A stretch of 64,000 nucleotides of DNA, from positions 402,573 to 466,572 of the forward strand of contig CALSOP010000002.1 in NCBI GenBank assembly GCA_943788005.1, given 5' to 3'. Origin of the DNA: an uncultured Gammaproteobacteria bacterium (GTDB lineage Bacteria; Pseudomonadota; Gammaproteobacteria; Eutrophobiales; Eutrophobiaceae). Numbering within the stretch: position 1 is the first letter of the stretch; every line of letters starts with the position of its first letter. The notes beneath the pieces are model-generated. The model was not told the DNA's origin, made no database searches, and saw nothing but the letters and a program-made list of their open reading frames with translations. The translations under genes and the position numbers were made by a program. Shown one piece after another: positions 19,325 through 30,614 of this stretch.

Positions 19325-20905
19325 ATGAGTCAATTACCAACAAGAAAAACCTCAAATGGAAATGAGATTGAAACTCGCCCACTTTACATTGAAGAATGGC
19401 TTGATTCACTACCCTATATAGACTTCAACAAAACCAGCACATTACTTTATGAAGCATTAGTTGCAACAAATAAGGCAACGATTAAATCTGCTACTCGCAT
19501 TGAGTTAGTTGAATTGTATAACCGCCCTTATCAATATTATGTCGAGTCGCAAATTAAAGCAGGGGCGCAACATACATTACAAACGATAGATGCTATGCAA
19601 AGCCAAGTCTCTCGAATGAAAAAGATTGCAGTTACATTAAGTTACACTTGTAAAATAGCTTTTGATACCGCTTTAAATAAAAAAACACTCTGGAAACAAT
19701 CAAAACCTCCTGTTGAAGCTATGCTGATGTCGATGAATTATTTATCGCATGCTCTGGTTTTCAGTTTTCTGGAATATGCTCCAGTTCCCAAAAATGTCTG
19801 GCAGCAACTCAATTTTATTTATGACTTTGCTGAGTCTATCGGTTGCCATAAAAAAACCTATTCAATACCGGGCGCCAACAATAAAAATGTTAACACCTCC
19901 ATAGATCATACCTATAAAAAAATCATAATGGCGTCACTGGTAGATCCCCATCATTTACCGTTTGGTGCAATTTGGGAGATCTATGATCAACTTGATACTT
20001 GGGCAGACTATACGCAGATAAATCCTATGCGATTTGTGTCTAATACCAACGGACATTTTGTGATCGATTTAAAAACAGACGACAAACCTATGCCGTTAGC
20101 AAAATTTAACCCGGACAACTCAAACGAAAGTAATCGATTGCTCGATTCGACTCCTCTTGAAAACCTGATTCAGAAACAGATCGATTTACTTCAGATGGGA
20201 CAACAAATAGATAAATCCATCGTATTATCTCCATTTTATGCAAAGTCTTTGCTGTCGCACATGCTCAAGGCTTGGGGATTACCACCAAAGCGTTATTTCC
20301 CACGGAAAGTAAAATCTGGACACCTGAATATTGTTACTGGTGTCAGTGCGATTTATTACTGCCTGAATAATGGCAATGCATTCACAAGCAATATTGCTTC
20401 TGATGAAAATGACGAAATAGATGTATCAGAAAATCTAACTGAGACACCTTCACAGATTAATTATATTCCTGAAAGCTGGCGCGTTGTTGATCAAGGCTCC
20501 GGTGGCTATGCCATTATCAGAGACGACAAACCTAAAAAAACAATTCGTGTTGGTGATCTCGTTGGTATCAATAAAGGCACAGAAGAAAGTCATTGGAGTA
20601 TTGGTGTAGTCCGCTGGTTAATGGTAAGCAAGGGAATACATAAAGTTGGTTTACAAATAATTTCAGAGGCAGCAAAACCAATTGCGCTATGTGCGCTTAC
20701 TGGTAGTAAAGCAGACAGGGAATTAAGACCGGCTTTCATTATGGATAATAATTCTAAGCAGCGATCGATAATTGCTGAAAAAGGCCTCTATATGGCCAAT
20801 AGAGAAATGGAAATAAAAAATGAAGGTGAAAGAGAGCTGATAGTCGCAGATGATCTTAATGAGTCCAATCTCTCTTATGAGGTTTTTAAATATACAAAGA
20901 AATGA
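19325..20905 (+). CDS. Conserved hypothetical protein with PilZ-like C-terminal domain
   Basis: Soluble protein of 526 aa with no signal peptide or membrane helices. Residues 1-360 are mostly helical and not recognised. Residues from about 375 (ESWRVVDQGSGGYAIIRD, IRVGDLVGINKG, WSIGVVRWLMVSKGIHKVGLQIIS) look like a PilZ-type beta-barrel as found in c-di-GMP effector proteins, but the usual RxxxR and DxSxxG residues are only loosely kept (DQGSGG). A link to c-di-GMP is therefore an inference. It is preceded by a sigma-54 promoter and a long palindrome, suggesting dedicated regulation. It is convergent with yihY, 11 bases away. Confidence 0.6.
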   Translation: MSQLPTRKTSNGNEIETRPLYIEEWLDSLPYIDFNKTSTLLYEALVATNKATIKSATRIELVELYNRPYQYYVESQIKAGAQHTLQTIDAMQSQVSRMKKIAVTLSYTCKIAFDTALNKKTLWKQSKPPVEAMLMSMNYLSHALVFSFLEYAPVPKNVWQQLNFIYDFAESIGCHKKTYSIPGANNKNVNTSIDHTYKKIIMASLVDPHHLPFGAIWEIYDQLDTWADYTQINPMRFVSNTNGHFVIDLKTDDKPMPLAKFNPDNSNESNRLLDSTPLENLIQKQIDLLQMGQQIDKSIVLSPFYAKSLLSHMLKAWGLPPKRYFPRKVKSGHLNIVTGVSAIYYCLNNGNAFTSNIASDENDEIDVSENLTETPSQINYIPESWRVVDQGSGGYAIIRDDKPKKTIRVGDLVGINKGTEESHWSIGVVRWLMVSKGIHKVGLQIISEAAKPIALCALTGSKADRELRPAFIMDNNSKQRSIIAEKGLYMANREMEIKNEGERELIVADDLNESNLSYEVFKYTKK

Positions 20906-20916
20906 TGTCCCCGAAT

Positions 20917-22221
20917 TTATATTTGAGTTTCGATGTCTGGAATATCTGATACATCAATGCCTTTTAAAAACTCCGCAATTGAAACAGACAGATTTCCTTC
21001 AACTTGTTTATGATAATCGCAAAGTTGTGATTTCAAATTGTTAGATAATTGATCGTTTTTTAATTCACTCCCTGTAACAGGTAAGCGTACGGGTAATATT
21101 TTATGCAAATCATATAAACAGGTTTCTTTTAAATCTTTAGATAATAACCAGCTTCCTTTGCTTTCATTAACCCATTTCTGTCTTTGCAAGAGTTCAAGCA
21201 AATCATTAATTTGATAATGTGGCAGCAAAACTAACCCCGTTCTTAATTGCGATATTGATAAAGCACGGCCTTCTTTTTGCGCCTGGTATAAATATTCAAG
21301 CACACGTAAAACATCAACAAAGGTCCACCCTCCTTTGCTCCGATTTTCGATCTCATCTTGCAGTCGAAATGAAGACAGGCAGAACGTGATATGCGCTCCA
21401 AATAACACAATAATCCAGGAGACATAAATCCATATTAAGAAAAGCGGCACAATTGCAATCGCACCGTATATGTTTTCATAGCTCGGCATTTCCTTAACGT
21501 AAATTCCAAACCCATACTTGGCAAGTTCAAATAAAACAGCGCAGATAAGACCACCTAACACAGCATGTTTCTTCGATACATAACAATTGGGAACCAAAAC
21601 ATACAATAAAGTAAACGCTGTTGATGTCGTCAAGAATGGCAACCAACTGAGTAGGCGCGACTTTAGATCCAGAGAGGTATCAACATCGATAACAACAGGC
21701 AGCGAGAGTAAATATGATGTAGAAGCCAAACCAACACCGATTAAAACTGGCCCCATGGTTAGAACTGCCCAATACACTAGTAATCGTGCAACAGGACTAC
21801 GTTTGTTTTTTACAAACCAGATCCTGTTGAAGGCATTATCAATTGTCGCCATCAGCATTATGGCAATAAGCACCAGTACCATGATGCCACTTATTGTGAG
21901 TTGTGATGCCTTAGTTGAGAATTCGCCAATATAGCCCTGTATCGCCATACCAAATTCAGGCACAAAATTGCTAAATACAAAATCTTGTATGGCTTCGGAA
22001 AATTCCTGCAATACAGAAATTTTCCCAAACAAACCAAACATGACAGTGACTAACGGCACAATTGAAAGTAGCGTCGTATAGGCAAGCGAGGAAGCTGTCT
22101 GCATCCCACGTAAATTATAGAAATGCCGCAGAAAAAACCGGCAAAAATAAAACACCGTTATCACGCCAGATTTAATATAATTAACAACGTTTTCCGGCAT
22201 TGCACCCGTCGAATTTGTCAT
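20917..22221 (-). CDS. yihY: YihY/BrkB family inner-membrane protein
   Basis: Polytopic membrane protein of the YihY (UPF0761, formerly RNase BN) family. The N-terminal half has six helices with the family pattern ASSLAYTTLLSIVPLVTVMFGLF and FNRIWFVKNKRSPVARLLVYWAVLTMGP, then LIWIYVSWIIVLFGAHI. After about residue 290 a C-terminal cytoplasmic extension with a winged-helix-like stretch (ISQLRTGLVLLPHYQINDLLELL) follows. The 434 aa length is usual for gammaproteobacterial members. The function is unknown; a ribonuclease role was disproved for the E. coli protein. Confidence 0.88.
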   Translation of the reverse strand: MTNSTGAMPENVVNYIKSGVITVFYFCRFFLRHFYNLRGMQTASSLAYTTLLSIVPLVTVMFGLFGKISVLQEFSEAIQDFVFSNFVPEFGMAIQGYIGEFSTKASQLTISGIMVLVLIAIMLMATIDNAFNRIWFVKNKRSPVARLLVYWAVLTMGPVLIGVGLASTSYLLSLPVVIDVDTSLDLKSRLLSWLPFLTTSTAFTLLYVLVPNCYVSKKHAVLGGLICAVLFELAKYGFGIYVKEMPSYENIYGAIAIVPLFLIWIYVSWIIVLFGAHITFCLSSFRLQDEIENRSKGGWTFVDVLRVLEYLYQAQKEGRALSISQLRTGLVLLPHYQINDLLELLQRQKWVNESKGSWLLSKDLKETCLYDLHKILPVRLPVTGSELKNDQLSNNLKSQLCDYHKQVEGNLSVSIAEFLKGIDVSDIPDIETQI

Positions 22222-22314
22222 ATTGGTTTATTTTAGTTATCACGATTTGATTCATTCCAGCGTATCATTGTCATATATTAGTCCTGAAATTGAATATACA
22301 GTAATGGAGCCATC

Positions 22315-23255
<941 letters not shown>

Positions 23256-23433
23256 ATAAATATATTTATTAGATATTGAATTCCGGCAGAATGTTTAACC
23301 CATCTGTTACATTGATACGGCAAGTTGAAATCATAACGAAAATCAAGCGTCACTATCGAAGTGATTTTACTCATAAACTATTCATGCTTCTAACAGATTA
23401 ATGCAGCTTTATTTTTTTAAGAAATAACAAAAT

Positions 23434-25317
23434 ATGATCTACCGGAAAGAGATAGATGGACTGCGTGCATTAGCAATAGTACCTGTACTCATATTTCATT
23501 TTTTTCCTTCGAATTTTCCTCTTGGTTACTTGGGTGTTGACCTGTTCTTTGTAATTTCAGGATATTTAATCACCTGTATATTGGTAGATGAGCTTGATAC
23601 AGGAAGCTTCACGTTTCGTGGTTTTTATATTCGCAGAGTCAAGCGCATACTTCCTGCAACTCTTATTGTATTAATTCCAACTTCAATATTTGCCCTCATA
23701 CTTTTAAGTTCTCCAGATTTACTCAGGTATATAAAAAGTTTACTTTCAACACTATCATTTACCGCAAATATCTATTTTTGGAGAAGTGGTGGTTATTTTT
23801 CTACAAATGATGAGCTTAAACCACTTTTACACATGTGGTCACTTGGCGTAGAAGAACAATTCTATCTAATTTTCCCCATTGCATTATTTGCTTTATTCAC
23901 TCTATTTAAACAACACCGATATCGGCTTGTCGCTATCGCTTTTTTTGCGGCATGTTCGTTTATATTAAATATATATATATTGTCTATTGGCGGCGCTAAT
24001 CCAGCATTTTTTTTACTACCAACTCGTATATGGCAATTTGCGTTTGGTGCACTTATTGCGTTGACTACAAGTAAGGTCCTTGAAACAAAAATGAGTCACG
24101 AGGTAGTTGCCTTATTCGGTATATTGCTGATAAGTGTGAATTATTATTTTACTTTACCAACGCTACCATCTGCTACGTTGATGACCTTGGGTATTGGCTT
24201 GCTGCTTTGGCACCGCGTTCCTGCCAATACAGTAGCAGGAAAGATGTTGACCTTTAAACCCATAGTCTTTCTAGGATTAATTTCTTTTTCGCTTTATCTT
24301 TGGCATTGGCCAATTTTAGTGTATCTAAAATACGTATACATACAGTCGCTTCCTTTATATGCATTAATAATTGGTATGCTGTTAACTTTATTGCTGTCTT
24401 ATTTGAGCTGGAAGTATATTGAAGTCCCTTTTCGTAAGACAAAATCTAAAAAAAGTATATTGCTATTTGTTGGAGGTGGTTACGTGTCTCTTATCATAGT
24501 AATTTTAATAACTGCACTAAATAATGGGTTTCCATCGCGACACTCACAGGCCGTTAACAATATTGCAAACTCTGTAGCATCTAACTATCGCTGTTCAGCT
24601 TTTTCATTCATCTCATATGGTGGGTCGGTTGCATGTTTAGTTGGGGACTTGTCAAATAAAAAACATGAAGTTGCTCTTTATGGTAATTCTCATGCTCTAA
24701 TGTATGGACCTGCGTTCATAAGCGTTTTAAATAATTATTCGAAAAGTGGGCTGATTATTCCTTTAACTGGCTGCTTGCCGACAACAGAAGTTAATATATC
24801 TCAGGATTGCTTTTCTCCAGCACAAAAAAACTTTGAAGCAGTTTTAAGTGATGAACATATCAAAACCGTCATTATTGCTCTTACTTGGTATGAAGATGAT
24901 TTGATAACGGATAAAGGGGCAACAATTAAAGATAAAGGTTTCTCAGTACGAAAAAAATCCATTATCAATTTGGTACGCAACATTGAACAGTCTGGAAAAC
25001 AAGTATACTTAATCGGACCTATTTCAATTCCAAACTTTAATTTTGCATCTATAGTAAGTAGACAGCTTATATTTGATGAGAGAAGCCAACCTGTACTCAG
25101 CTCACCTAGAGACAACTTCGATAAAAAATTTGGTGATGTTATTAGCAAACTAGAGCATGAACTTGACGATCATTTAATTTTGCCACATACATTCTTGTGT
25201 GACAGCTATAACTGTTATTTTGGAACAGACAATGTAGCATATTTTGCTGATGGCGATCATCTAAGTTTAGATGGCGCAATGATGATGAGACCGCTATTTA
25301 AAGATATTTTTCGATAA
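23434..25317 (+). CDS. OafA-type acyltransferase with C-terminal SGNH domain
   Basis: Membrane O-acetyltransferase that modifies surface polysaccharide. Residues 1-350 are an acyltransferase-3 domain starting with YRKEIDGLRALAIVPVLIFHF, whose catalytic His is in the first helix. GYLGVDLFFVISGYLIT, the RRVKRILPA motif and about ten helices follow. Residues 370-627 form a periplasmic SGNH hydrolase-like domain (ALYGNSHALMYGP near 415; DGDHLSLDGA at the end), which gives the Ser and the Asp-His pair; the usual GDSH is GNSH. The gene is notably more AT-rich than wrbA and hda on either side, so it may have been gained by transfer. Confidence 0.88.
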   Translation: MIYRKEIDGLRALAIVPVLIFHFFPSNFPLGYLGVDLFFVISGYLITCILVDELDTGSFTFRGFYIRRVKRILPATLIVLIPTSIFALILLSSPDLLRYIKSLLSTLSFTANIYFWRSGGYFSTNDELKPLLHMWSLGVEEQFYLIFPIALFALFTLFKQHRYRLVAIAFFAACSFILNIYILSIGGANPAFFLLPTRIWQFAFGALIALTTSKVLETKMSHEVVALFGILLISVNYYFTLPTLPSATLMTLGIGLLLWHRVPANTVAGKMLTFKPIVFLGLISFSLYLWHWPILVYLKYVYIQSLPLYALIIGMLLTLLLSYLSWKYIEVPFRKTKSKKSILLFVGGGYVSLIIVILITALNNGFPSRHSQAVNNIANSVASNYRCSAFSFISYGGSVACLVGDLSNKKHEVALYGNSHALMYGPAFISVLNNYSKSGLIIPLTGCLPTTEVNISQDCFSPAQKNFEAVLSDEHIKTVIIALTWYEDDLITDKGATIKDKGFSVRKKSIINLVRNIEQSGKQVYLIGPISIPNFNFASIVSRQLIFDERSQPVLSSPRDNFDKKFGDVISKLEHELDDHLILPHTFLCDSYNCYFGTDNVAYFADGDHLSLDGAMMMRPLFKDIFR

Positions 25318-25489
25318 AAGTCAGTAACTCCATCTTATATCACTACGCACGCTGCCAGAAATGATAATGGACTAACTGTTAAAGACACTTTGTGTTGCCA
25401 AGGTAGAATGTTTGGTTGAAATTAAAAACTAATTATTAGCTTATAGGTACTTTCAGCAATAAGCCAACATTAACGCCTTAACTCAACGG

Positions 25490-25504
25490 CGCGCCTTTGG
25501 CGCG
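25490..25504. other. GC-rich hairpin in the intergenic region 25318-25615
   Basis: CGCGCC-TTT-GGCGCG, a perfect 6-bp stem with a 3-base loop, between the convergent acyltransferase and hda genes. A second inverted repeat, CTCAATGC (25550-25557) and GCATTGAG (25590-25597), lies between it and hda. Neither has a clear T-run, so terminator activity is uncertain. The rest of 25318-25615 shows no open frame or RNA gene that I can support. Confidence 0.35.
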
Positions 25505-25615
25505 TAGCTTTGGAGTGATTGGTTCGATTTAGGTCTGGCATCATAGAACCTCAATGCTTTCTAACTAAGTTTTAAAAGACTCTTGGTTCGCATTGAGTCG
25601 TTAGCAATAACTTTA

Positions 25616-26326
25616 TCACGGCTTAATAAATTCTTTTACAAACGGTATCGTTATCTTTCGCTTGGCAGCTAGCGAAGCATGATCGATTTTATCGAGAATA
25701 CTCATCAACGTATCTAAATCACGGTCCACTCGACGGATAATAAATTCAATAACTTCATCACTTAGCTCAAATGATCGAAGCTTAGCTTTTTGTTTTAAAA
25801 TTTGAATCTTCAACTCATCGCTGGGTGGTTTAATCTGGCAAACCTGATCCCAACTTAACCTCGATTTCAGATCATCAACTTCAAGGGAAATATTTGTCGG
25901 TGAGACATTGGCGCTCATTACCAAAGAATGCCCATTGTCACGTAGCTCATTATAGAGCCAGGTCAACCCTTGCTGCCATTCGCGATGACCGGTAAGACAT
26001 TCGAGATCATCAATACAAACAATATCCAGATCACCCAGATCATGCAGAATTTCAACACTAATATCATTAAGTTGCTTAAGTGGAATATAGGCGACATGTA
26101 AGTTTAACTCGTTCGCTTGTTTGGATACTGCTTGCAAAAGATGAGTCTTCCCCGTCCCCGGCAAACCCCAAAGATACAAACTATGTGTGTTTTCACTACT
26201 GGCTATCGATTTTAATAATTGCAGCGGGGTTTGATTCTCGCCTTGCAAAAACGTAGCAAGATCATGCTGCTGATTATTGCCAAACTGAAATGGTATCTGT
26301 GTGACAGATGAAGAACCTGAAGTCAT
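25616..26326 (-). CDS. hda: DnaA inactivator Hda
   Basis: AAA+ protein that, with the DNA-bound beta clamp, stimulates ATP hydrolysis on DnaA and so limits re-initiation. Start ATG at 26326. Near the N-terminus IPFQFGNNQQHDLATFL fits the clamp-binding QL/QF region. Walker A is LWGLPGTGKTHLLQA and Walker B is LDIVCIDDLECL. RLSWDQVCQIKPPSDE and the helical lid follow. The 236 aa length is normal and the frame is intact, in contrast to the two genes upstream. Its start overlaps the perM stop as ATGA. Confidence 0.93.
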   Translation of the reverse strand: MTSGSSSVTQIPFQFGNNQQHDLATFLQGENQTPLQLLKSIASSENTHSLYLWGLPGTGKTHLLQAVSKQANELNLHVAYIPLKQLNDISVEILHDLGDLDIVCIDDLECLTGHREWQQGLTWLYNELRDNGHSLVMSANVSPTNISLEVDDLKSRLSWDQVCQIKPPSDELKIQILKQKAKLRSFELSDEVIEFIIRRVDRDLDTLMSILDKIDHASLAAKRKITIPFVKEFIKP

Positions 26327-27403
26327 GGAGTATAAAAGCTACTATTCAAATACTGCTCGTGAAAATACCTCAACAAGACGGTAACTATTGCGGCAACAGG
26401 TAAAGCAATGAGCATCCCGAAAAGACCAAATAATTGTGCCCCTGCCATAACTGCAAATATCACTGCGACTGGATGCAGACCAATGCGGTCTCCAATTAAT
26501 AGCGGGCGTCAAGACCATGCCTTCGAGCATTTGCCCTGCTCCAAAAACGATCAAAACATAAATAATATGGAGCACATCATGAAACTGCATGAGCGCTGCA
26601 ACCCCGGCAATTACAATACCAACGATAAAACCAAGATAAGGAACAAAACTTACTAGCCCTGCAGACAAGCCAATTAACAATGAAAACTCAAGCCCTATTA
26701 CCCACAAACCAAGGCTATAAAAAACACCCTGTGCAAGCATGACCAAGAGTTGTCCTCTAAAAAACTCTGCAAGAACCGCATCACAATTTTTCGTTAGATG
26801 AGTAACAACAACCTCATATTTTCTAGGAATGAGTTCTCTAGCCCTGGCAACAAGATGATCCCAATCTCTCAGCAGATAAAAAGTAACTACCGGAATCAAT
26901 AAGACATAGCTAAACCAGAGTAATATTAATTGGCCCCGATGCGGAAACCTCAGCTAAGAACTTTGTGCCAAAACTCCCAAAGGTTTGCCACTGACCGAAC
27001 AAAGAACTTTTTAACTGATTCAAATCTATACTGTTCAAATCAAGACCAAACCGTTGCGACAACCAAGGTAGAAAACCCGTCTGTATCCAATCAATCATCT
27101 CAGGAATGCGAATAAACAGGCGCCTTATCTGCTCTTCAAGCAGCGGGAAAACTATTAAGAAGAAACAGACAGCCATGATAATCAGCATCAGAGAAAAAGA
27201 CAAAGACGACCGAGACCGTTCGTGAAAATTTGATCGTTTCCAGTCTGTCTACTGCTGGATCGCCGATAGGTAGGCGAGAAAAGCGCTGATCAAGAATGGC
27301 GTTAATATGGGTGCGATAGTAAATACAACAAATACCCAGACACGATTAGTTATTATCGTTAATATCAACCATTTTTGGGCATCTCTAATACTTGTGTGCT
27401 CAT
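26323..27403 (-). CDS. perM: AI-2E family transporter / PerM permease (frame broken by indels)
   Basis: Polytopic inner-membrane protein. Pieces in successive frames give the whole family pattern: TIAPILTPFLISAFLAYL, IGDPAVDRLETIKFSRTVSVV, FPLLEEQIRRLFIRIPEMIDW, ILLWFSYVLLIPVVTFYLLRDWD, LEGMVLTPAI, and finally RYFHEQYLNSSFYTP with TGA at 26323. The start ATG at 27403 overlaps the DUF2066 stop, and the stop overlaps hda. Frame changes are needed near 27385, 27255, 26905 and 26510. Export of autoinducer or Na+/H+ transport is described for some members; the substrate here is unknown. Confidence 0.75.
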
Positions 27404-28490
27404 CTTGGCATATTAAACGGTACGTTAGTCTGTTCACTATTACTAACTAGCTTCAAGCGTCTTGCCCAGCGTGACAGATTGATCAAATCGCTGCCCAGGC
27501 CGCCTCGGTTGACCAATGTCAAATACGAACCTTGTCTTCTGGAGACACGTTTAACCTGAACGGAGCTGAACAGATTGCACTGATTGGACAGACTCAAGAT
27601 AGGACAATGCTCCGAGCGTACTCATCCACATCATCAACATCCGTCACTATTAATTCGAGGACTTCTGTAACAGTGTGGACCCGGTATTATGCGTATTGTG
27701 AAGCGATTCTATCGGCCAGTTCATCGGCGCCTTCTTGCAACACTATCTCGAGCTAAGTTCACCCTGGCTAGTCCCAGCTCTCTAGCCTGATCCATTGATA
27801 TAGGCACAGTCCATTTTGACTCCCATAGATTTGGCAGTGCCTGGACCATGACCTTTCCCGTCAGCACAACATCGGCCTGATAGCGATTTGATGCGTTTGC
27901 TAAGATTGGCTCTTTAAAACCGCCCCATACGTCGCTCGCACTGATCCTTGAGAGCTATCTTCTCAGATCCAGCAGTGGAAACAATAGTGATAGACCTCTA
28001 GCGGTCGCAGCGGCCTCATCCAGCATGGTCAAATATTCAGGGCTGTCTTCAAAACTCACCAGCCGTCGAACGCCTTATTTTCCTCATGGGCTAGCCAAAC
28101 CAATACCGATGGTCGCTCCTGCCCCCAAATCGTCAATCCGTAGCTTCGAAGTCCCTCATTTAAGGCATTTTCGTCAAATTGAACCAATAGTTCTGTAGAC
28201 TGAACATTCTGTTCTTCCTGATCCTCTACCTGTCGATAGCGAAATTGTTGGACAAATCGTTCTGGGCGTTCAATAAGAGGGGCAATATCACTGCTGCCTC
28301 TGATATTTCTATCACCAGTCAGCTTAACTAAAACCTGAATAAGCGCCTGTTTTATGGCAGGGTTACGTTTCGAGACAGTTTCATCAGCAACAGGGACTGC
28401 CGCTTGATAAAGACCTGAGACCTGAATCCCATGACCATTTTGGGCCAGCAGCGCAAATATAAACAGGAAAATCGTCATTCTAAATTTCAT
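27400..28490 (-). CDS. DUF2066 family exported protein (frame broken by indels)
   Basis: Conserved gammaproteobacterial protein usually found between purM and perM-hda. The ATG at 28490 gives a signal peptide (MKFRMTIFLFIFALLAQNGHG) and then VSGLYQAAVPVADET, KQALIQVLVKLTGD and PSVLVWLAHEE. The open frame stops at 28056, but LVSFEDSPEYLTMLDEAAA, LLFPLLDL, ISASDVWGGFKEP and YQADVVLTGKVMVQ continue in other frames. The last frame ends with TGA at 27400, overlapping the perM start as ATGA. At least four indels are required. No biochemical function is known. It is divergent from purM. Confidence 0.7.
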
Positions 28491-28564
28491 GTTGAGCACG
28501 CTAAGCAAGACTTGTCTTTAAGTCAAGGATTGCGAGAAGGAGACGACACCGATACCATAGCCGC

Positions 28565-29608
28565 ATGACAAAAACGACAGAAAAAAAACTGAGCTATGAA
28601 GACGCTGGCGTTAGCATAGAACATGGTAATGAACTGGTTAAACGCCTGACAAAAACGGTCAAGAGTACTCATCGACAAGGTGTGATGGGTGGACTTGGTG
28701 GTTTTGGGGCATTATTTGATCTTGGCTCATTAAATTACACACACCCTGTATTGGTATCCGGTACCGATGGTGTTGGCACTAAAATTAAACTCGCCATTGA
28801 TAATAACCGGCATGAGTCTATCGGAATTGACCTAGTCGGGATGTGCGTTAACGATTTAATCGTGCAGGGGGCAGACCCTTTGTTTTTCCTTGATTACTTT
28901 GCTTGTTCCAGTCTTGATGTTGATGTTGCTGAAACTGTGATCAATGGTATAGCTGAGGGTTGCAGATTAGCAGGCTGTAGCCTTATTGGTGGTGAGACTG
29001 CAGAAATGCCGGGCATGTATCAACCTGGCGAATACGACTTGGCGGGCTTTTGCGTCGGTGTAGTTGAGAAAGATGAAATAATAACGGGGCAAACTGTATC
29101 AGAGGGCGACACTGTTATTGCTATTGCTTCGAGTGGCTGTCACTCAAACGGCTACTCTTTGGTTAGGAAAATTATTTCTGTTACCAATCAAGATTTGTCT
29201 GAATCATTAGATGGAAAGACACTACTAGACCATCTGCTCGAACCAACCCGAATCTATGTGCAACAAATTCTTGGTTTGATTAAAGAAGTACCCATCAAGG
29301 CTATTGCACACATAACCGGCGGTGGATTAATTGAAAATATTCCCCGTGTCATTCCTGAGGATTTAGCAGTGCAAATAGATGCCAAGAGTTGGAAATTACC
29401 ACCTATATTTGAATGGCTACGTGAAAAAGGAAATGTAGACGCCCACGAAATGTACAAAACATTTAACTGTGGCGTTGGTTTAGTATTATGTATAGATGCT
29501 GATAATTCAGATAAGACACTATCCTATCTGAAAAATATTGGTGAAGATGCTTGGGTAATTGGACAAATTACAGCTGACGAAAAAATAAATGGTGTACAAA
29601 TCAGCTAA
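28565..29608 (+). CDS. purM: Phosphoribosylformylglycinamidine cyclo-ligase (AIR synthetase)
   Basis: Fifth step of purine synthesis, an ATP-dependent ring closure giving [66 protein letters not shown] and [11 protein letters not shown] are all standard PurM motifs. [16 protein letters not shown] lies in the C-terminal domain. The 347 aa length is normal. The usual partner purN does not follow; instead a minus-strand glycosyltransferase gene converges 15 bases away, so the purM-purN pair may have been separated by acquisition of the surface genes. Confidence 0.96.
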   Translation: MTKTTEKKLSYEDAGVSIEHGNELVKRLTKTVKSTHRQGVMGGLGGFGALFDLGSLNYTHPVLVSGTDGVGTKIKLAIDNNRHESIGIDLVGMCVNDLIVQGADPLFFLDYFACSSLDVDVAETVINGIAEGCRLAGCSLIGGETAEMPGMYQPGEYDLAGFCVGVVEKDEIITGQTVSEGDTVIAIASSGCHSNGYSLVRKIISVTNQDLSESLDGKTLLDHLLEPTRIYVQQILGLIKEVPIKAIAHITGGGLIENIPRVIPEDLAVQIDAKSWKLPPIFEWLREKGNVDAHEMYKTFNCGVGLVLCIDADNSDKTLSYLKNIGEDAWVIGQITADEKINGVQIS

Positions 29609-29623
29609 GAAAGACGTCTCATG

Positions 29624-30607
29624 TTAGGATTTACTGTCCTCTTGATTAGCAAGATATAGCGATTTCTGCATGTCCTTTACAATATATAGCGGTCTATTTT
29701 TAGTTTCATTAAATACCCGCCCTAAATACTCACCAATAACACCTAGAGCAAGGAGCTGTATGCCTCCAATAAAAGTAATTAACACAACCAAAGATGGATA
29801 ACCCGCGACAGGATCACCATAAAGAAATTTCTTTATAATAATAAGAGAACCAAAGACTATTGCCATAAATGCGGATAGCACTCCAATCATTGAAGCTAAT
29901 CTTAAAGGTAGAACAGAAAAAGAGGTTAATCCCTCGAATGCCAGATTTACCAACCCCCAAAAACCCCATTTTGTATTTCCGGCGTATCGTTCGTCGCGCT
30001 CATAGGTAACTTCTACTTGCGAGTAACCCACCCATGCAAACAAACCTTTCATGTATCGATGTTTTTCCCGCAATTTTAATAATGCATCTAAAGCATCACG
30101 ATTCAACAACCTGAAGTCACCCGTGTCTTTTGGAATTTTTATATCACTTAATTGATATAAAAATCGATAATAAACATAGGATGTTACTTTTTTAAACCAG
30201 CTCTCCCCCTTTCTCTTAAGTCTTTTCGCATTAACAACATCATGCCCATCAAGCCATTTTGCAACTAACTCTGGTATTAATTCTGGCGGGTCTTGCAGAT
30301 CGGTATCTATCACAATAACAGCATCGCCTAGTGCATGATCCAGCCCTGCAGTTAAAGCGATTTCTTTACCAAAATTTCTACTTAAATCTATTATTGTTAT
30401 TCTTGGATCAACATTACGCTGCTTACTCATGAGTTCAAGCGTGTCATCCTGACTACCATCATTTACATAAATAATTTCCAGTTCCAGATTTAAATCTTTT
30501 GTAGCGCTTATCAGTCTTGAATAAAACTCATCCAGACCAGCAGACTCATTGTACGCTGGCGCTACAATAGACAATATTTTTTTTCTGTTTGCTTCTTTAT
30601 TATCCAT
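29624..30607 (-). CDS. GT2 glycosyltransferase with C-terminal membrane helices (GtrB/ArnC type)
   Basis: Transfers a sugar from a nucleotide donor to polyprenyl phosphate at the inner face of the membrane. An N-terminal GT-A domain has SIVAPAYNESAGLDEFY, IIYVNDGSQDDTLELM and the metal-binding DTDLQDPPELIPEL. Two C-terminal helices (LRLASMIGVLSAFMAIVFGSLI; LVVLITFIGGIQLLALGVIGEYLGRVF) and the family ending YIVKDMQKSL follow. I start at the ATG at 30607 (MDNKEANRK), 7 bases after the upstream methyltransferase stop, rather than at an in-frame Met ten codons earlier that overlaps it. Confidence 0.88.
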   Translation of the reverse strand: MDNKEANRKKILSIVAPAYNESAGLDEFYSRLISATKDLNLELEIIYVNDGSQDDTLELMSKQRNVDPRITIIDLSRNFGKEIALTAGLDHALGDAVIVIDTDLQDPPELIPELVAKWLDGHDVVNAKRLKRKGESWFKKVTSYVYYRFLYQLSDIKIPKDTGDFRLLNRDALDALLKLREKHRYMKGLFAWVGYSQVEVTYERDERYAGNTKWGFWGLVNLAFEGLTSFSVLPLRLASMIGVLSAFMAIVFGSLIIIKKFLYGDPVAGYPSLVVLITFIGGIQLLALGVIGEYLGRVFNETKNRPLYIVKDMQKSLYLANQEDSKS

Positions 30608-30614
30608 ATAAAAC

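Noticed and set aside
25470-25530. Hairpin region considered as an integron attC site
   Set aside because: No matching core sites and no integrase or cassette array; the hairpin is short.
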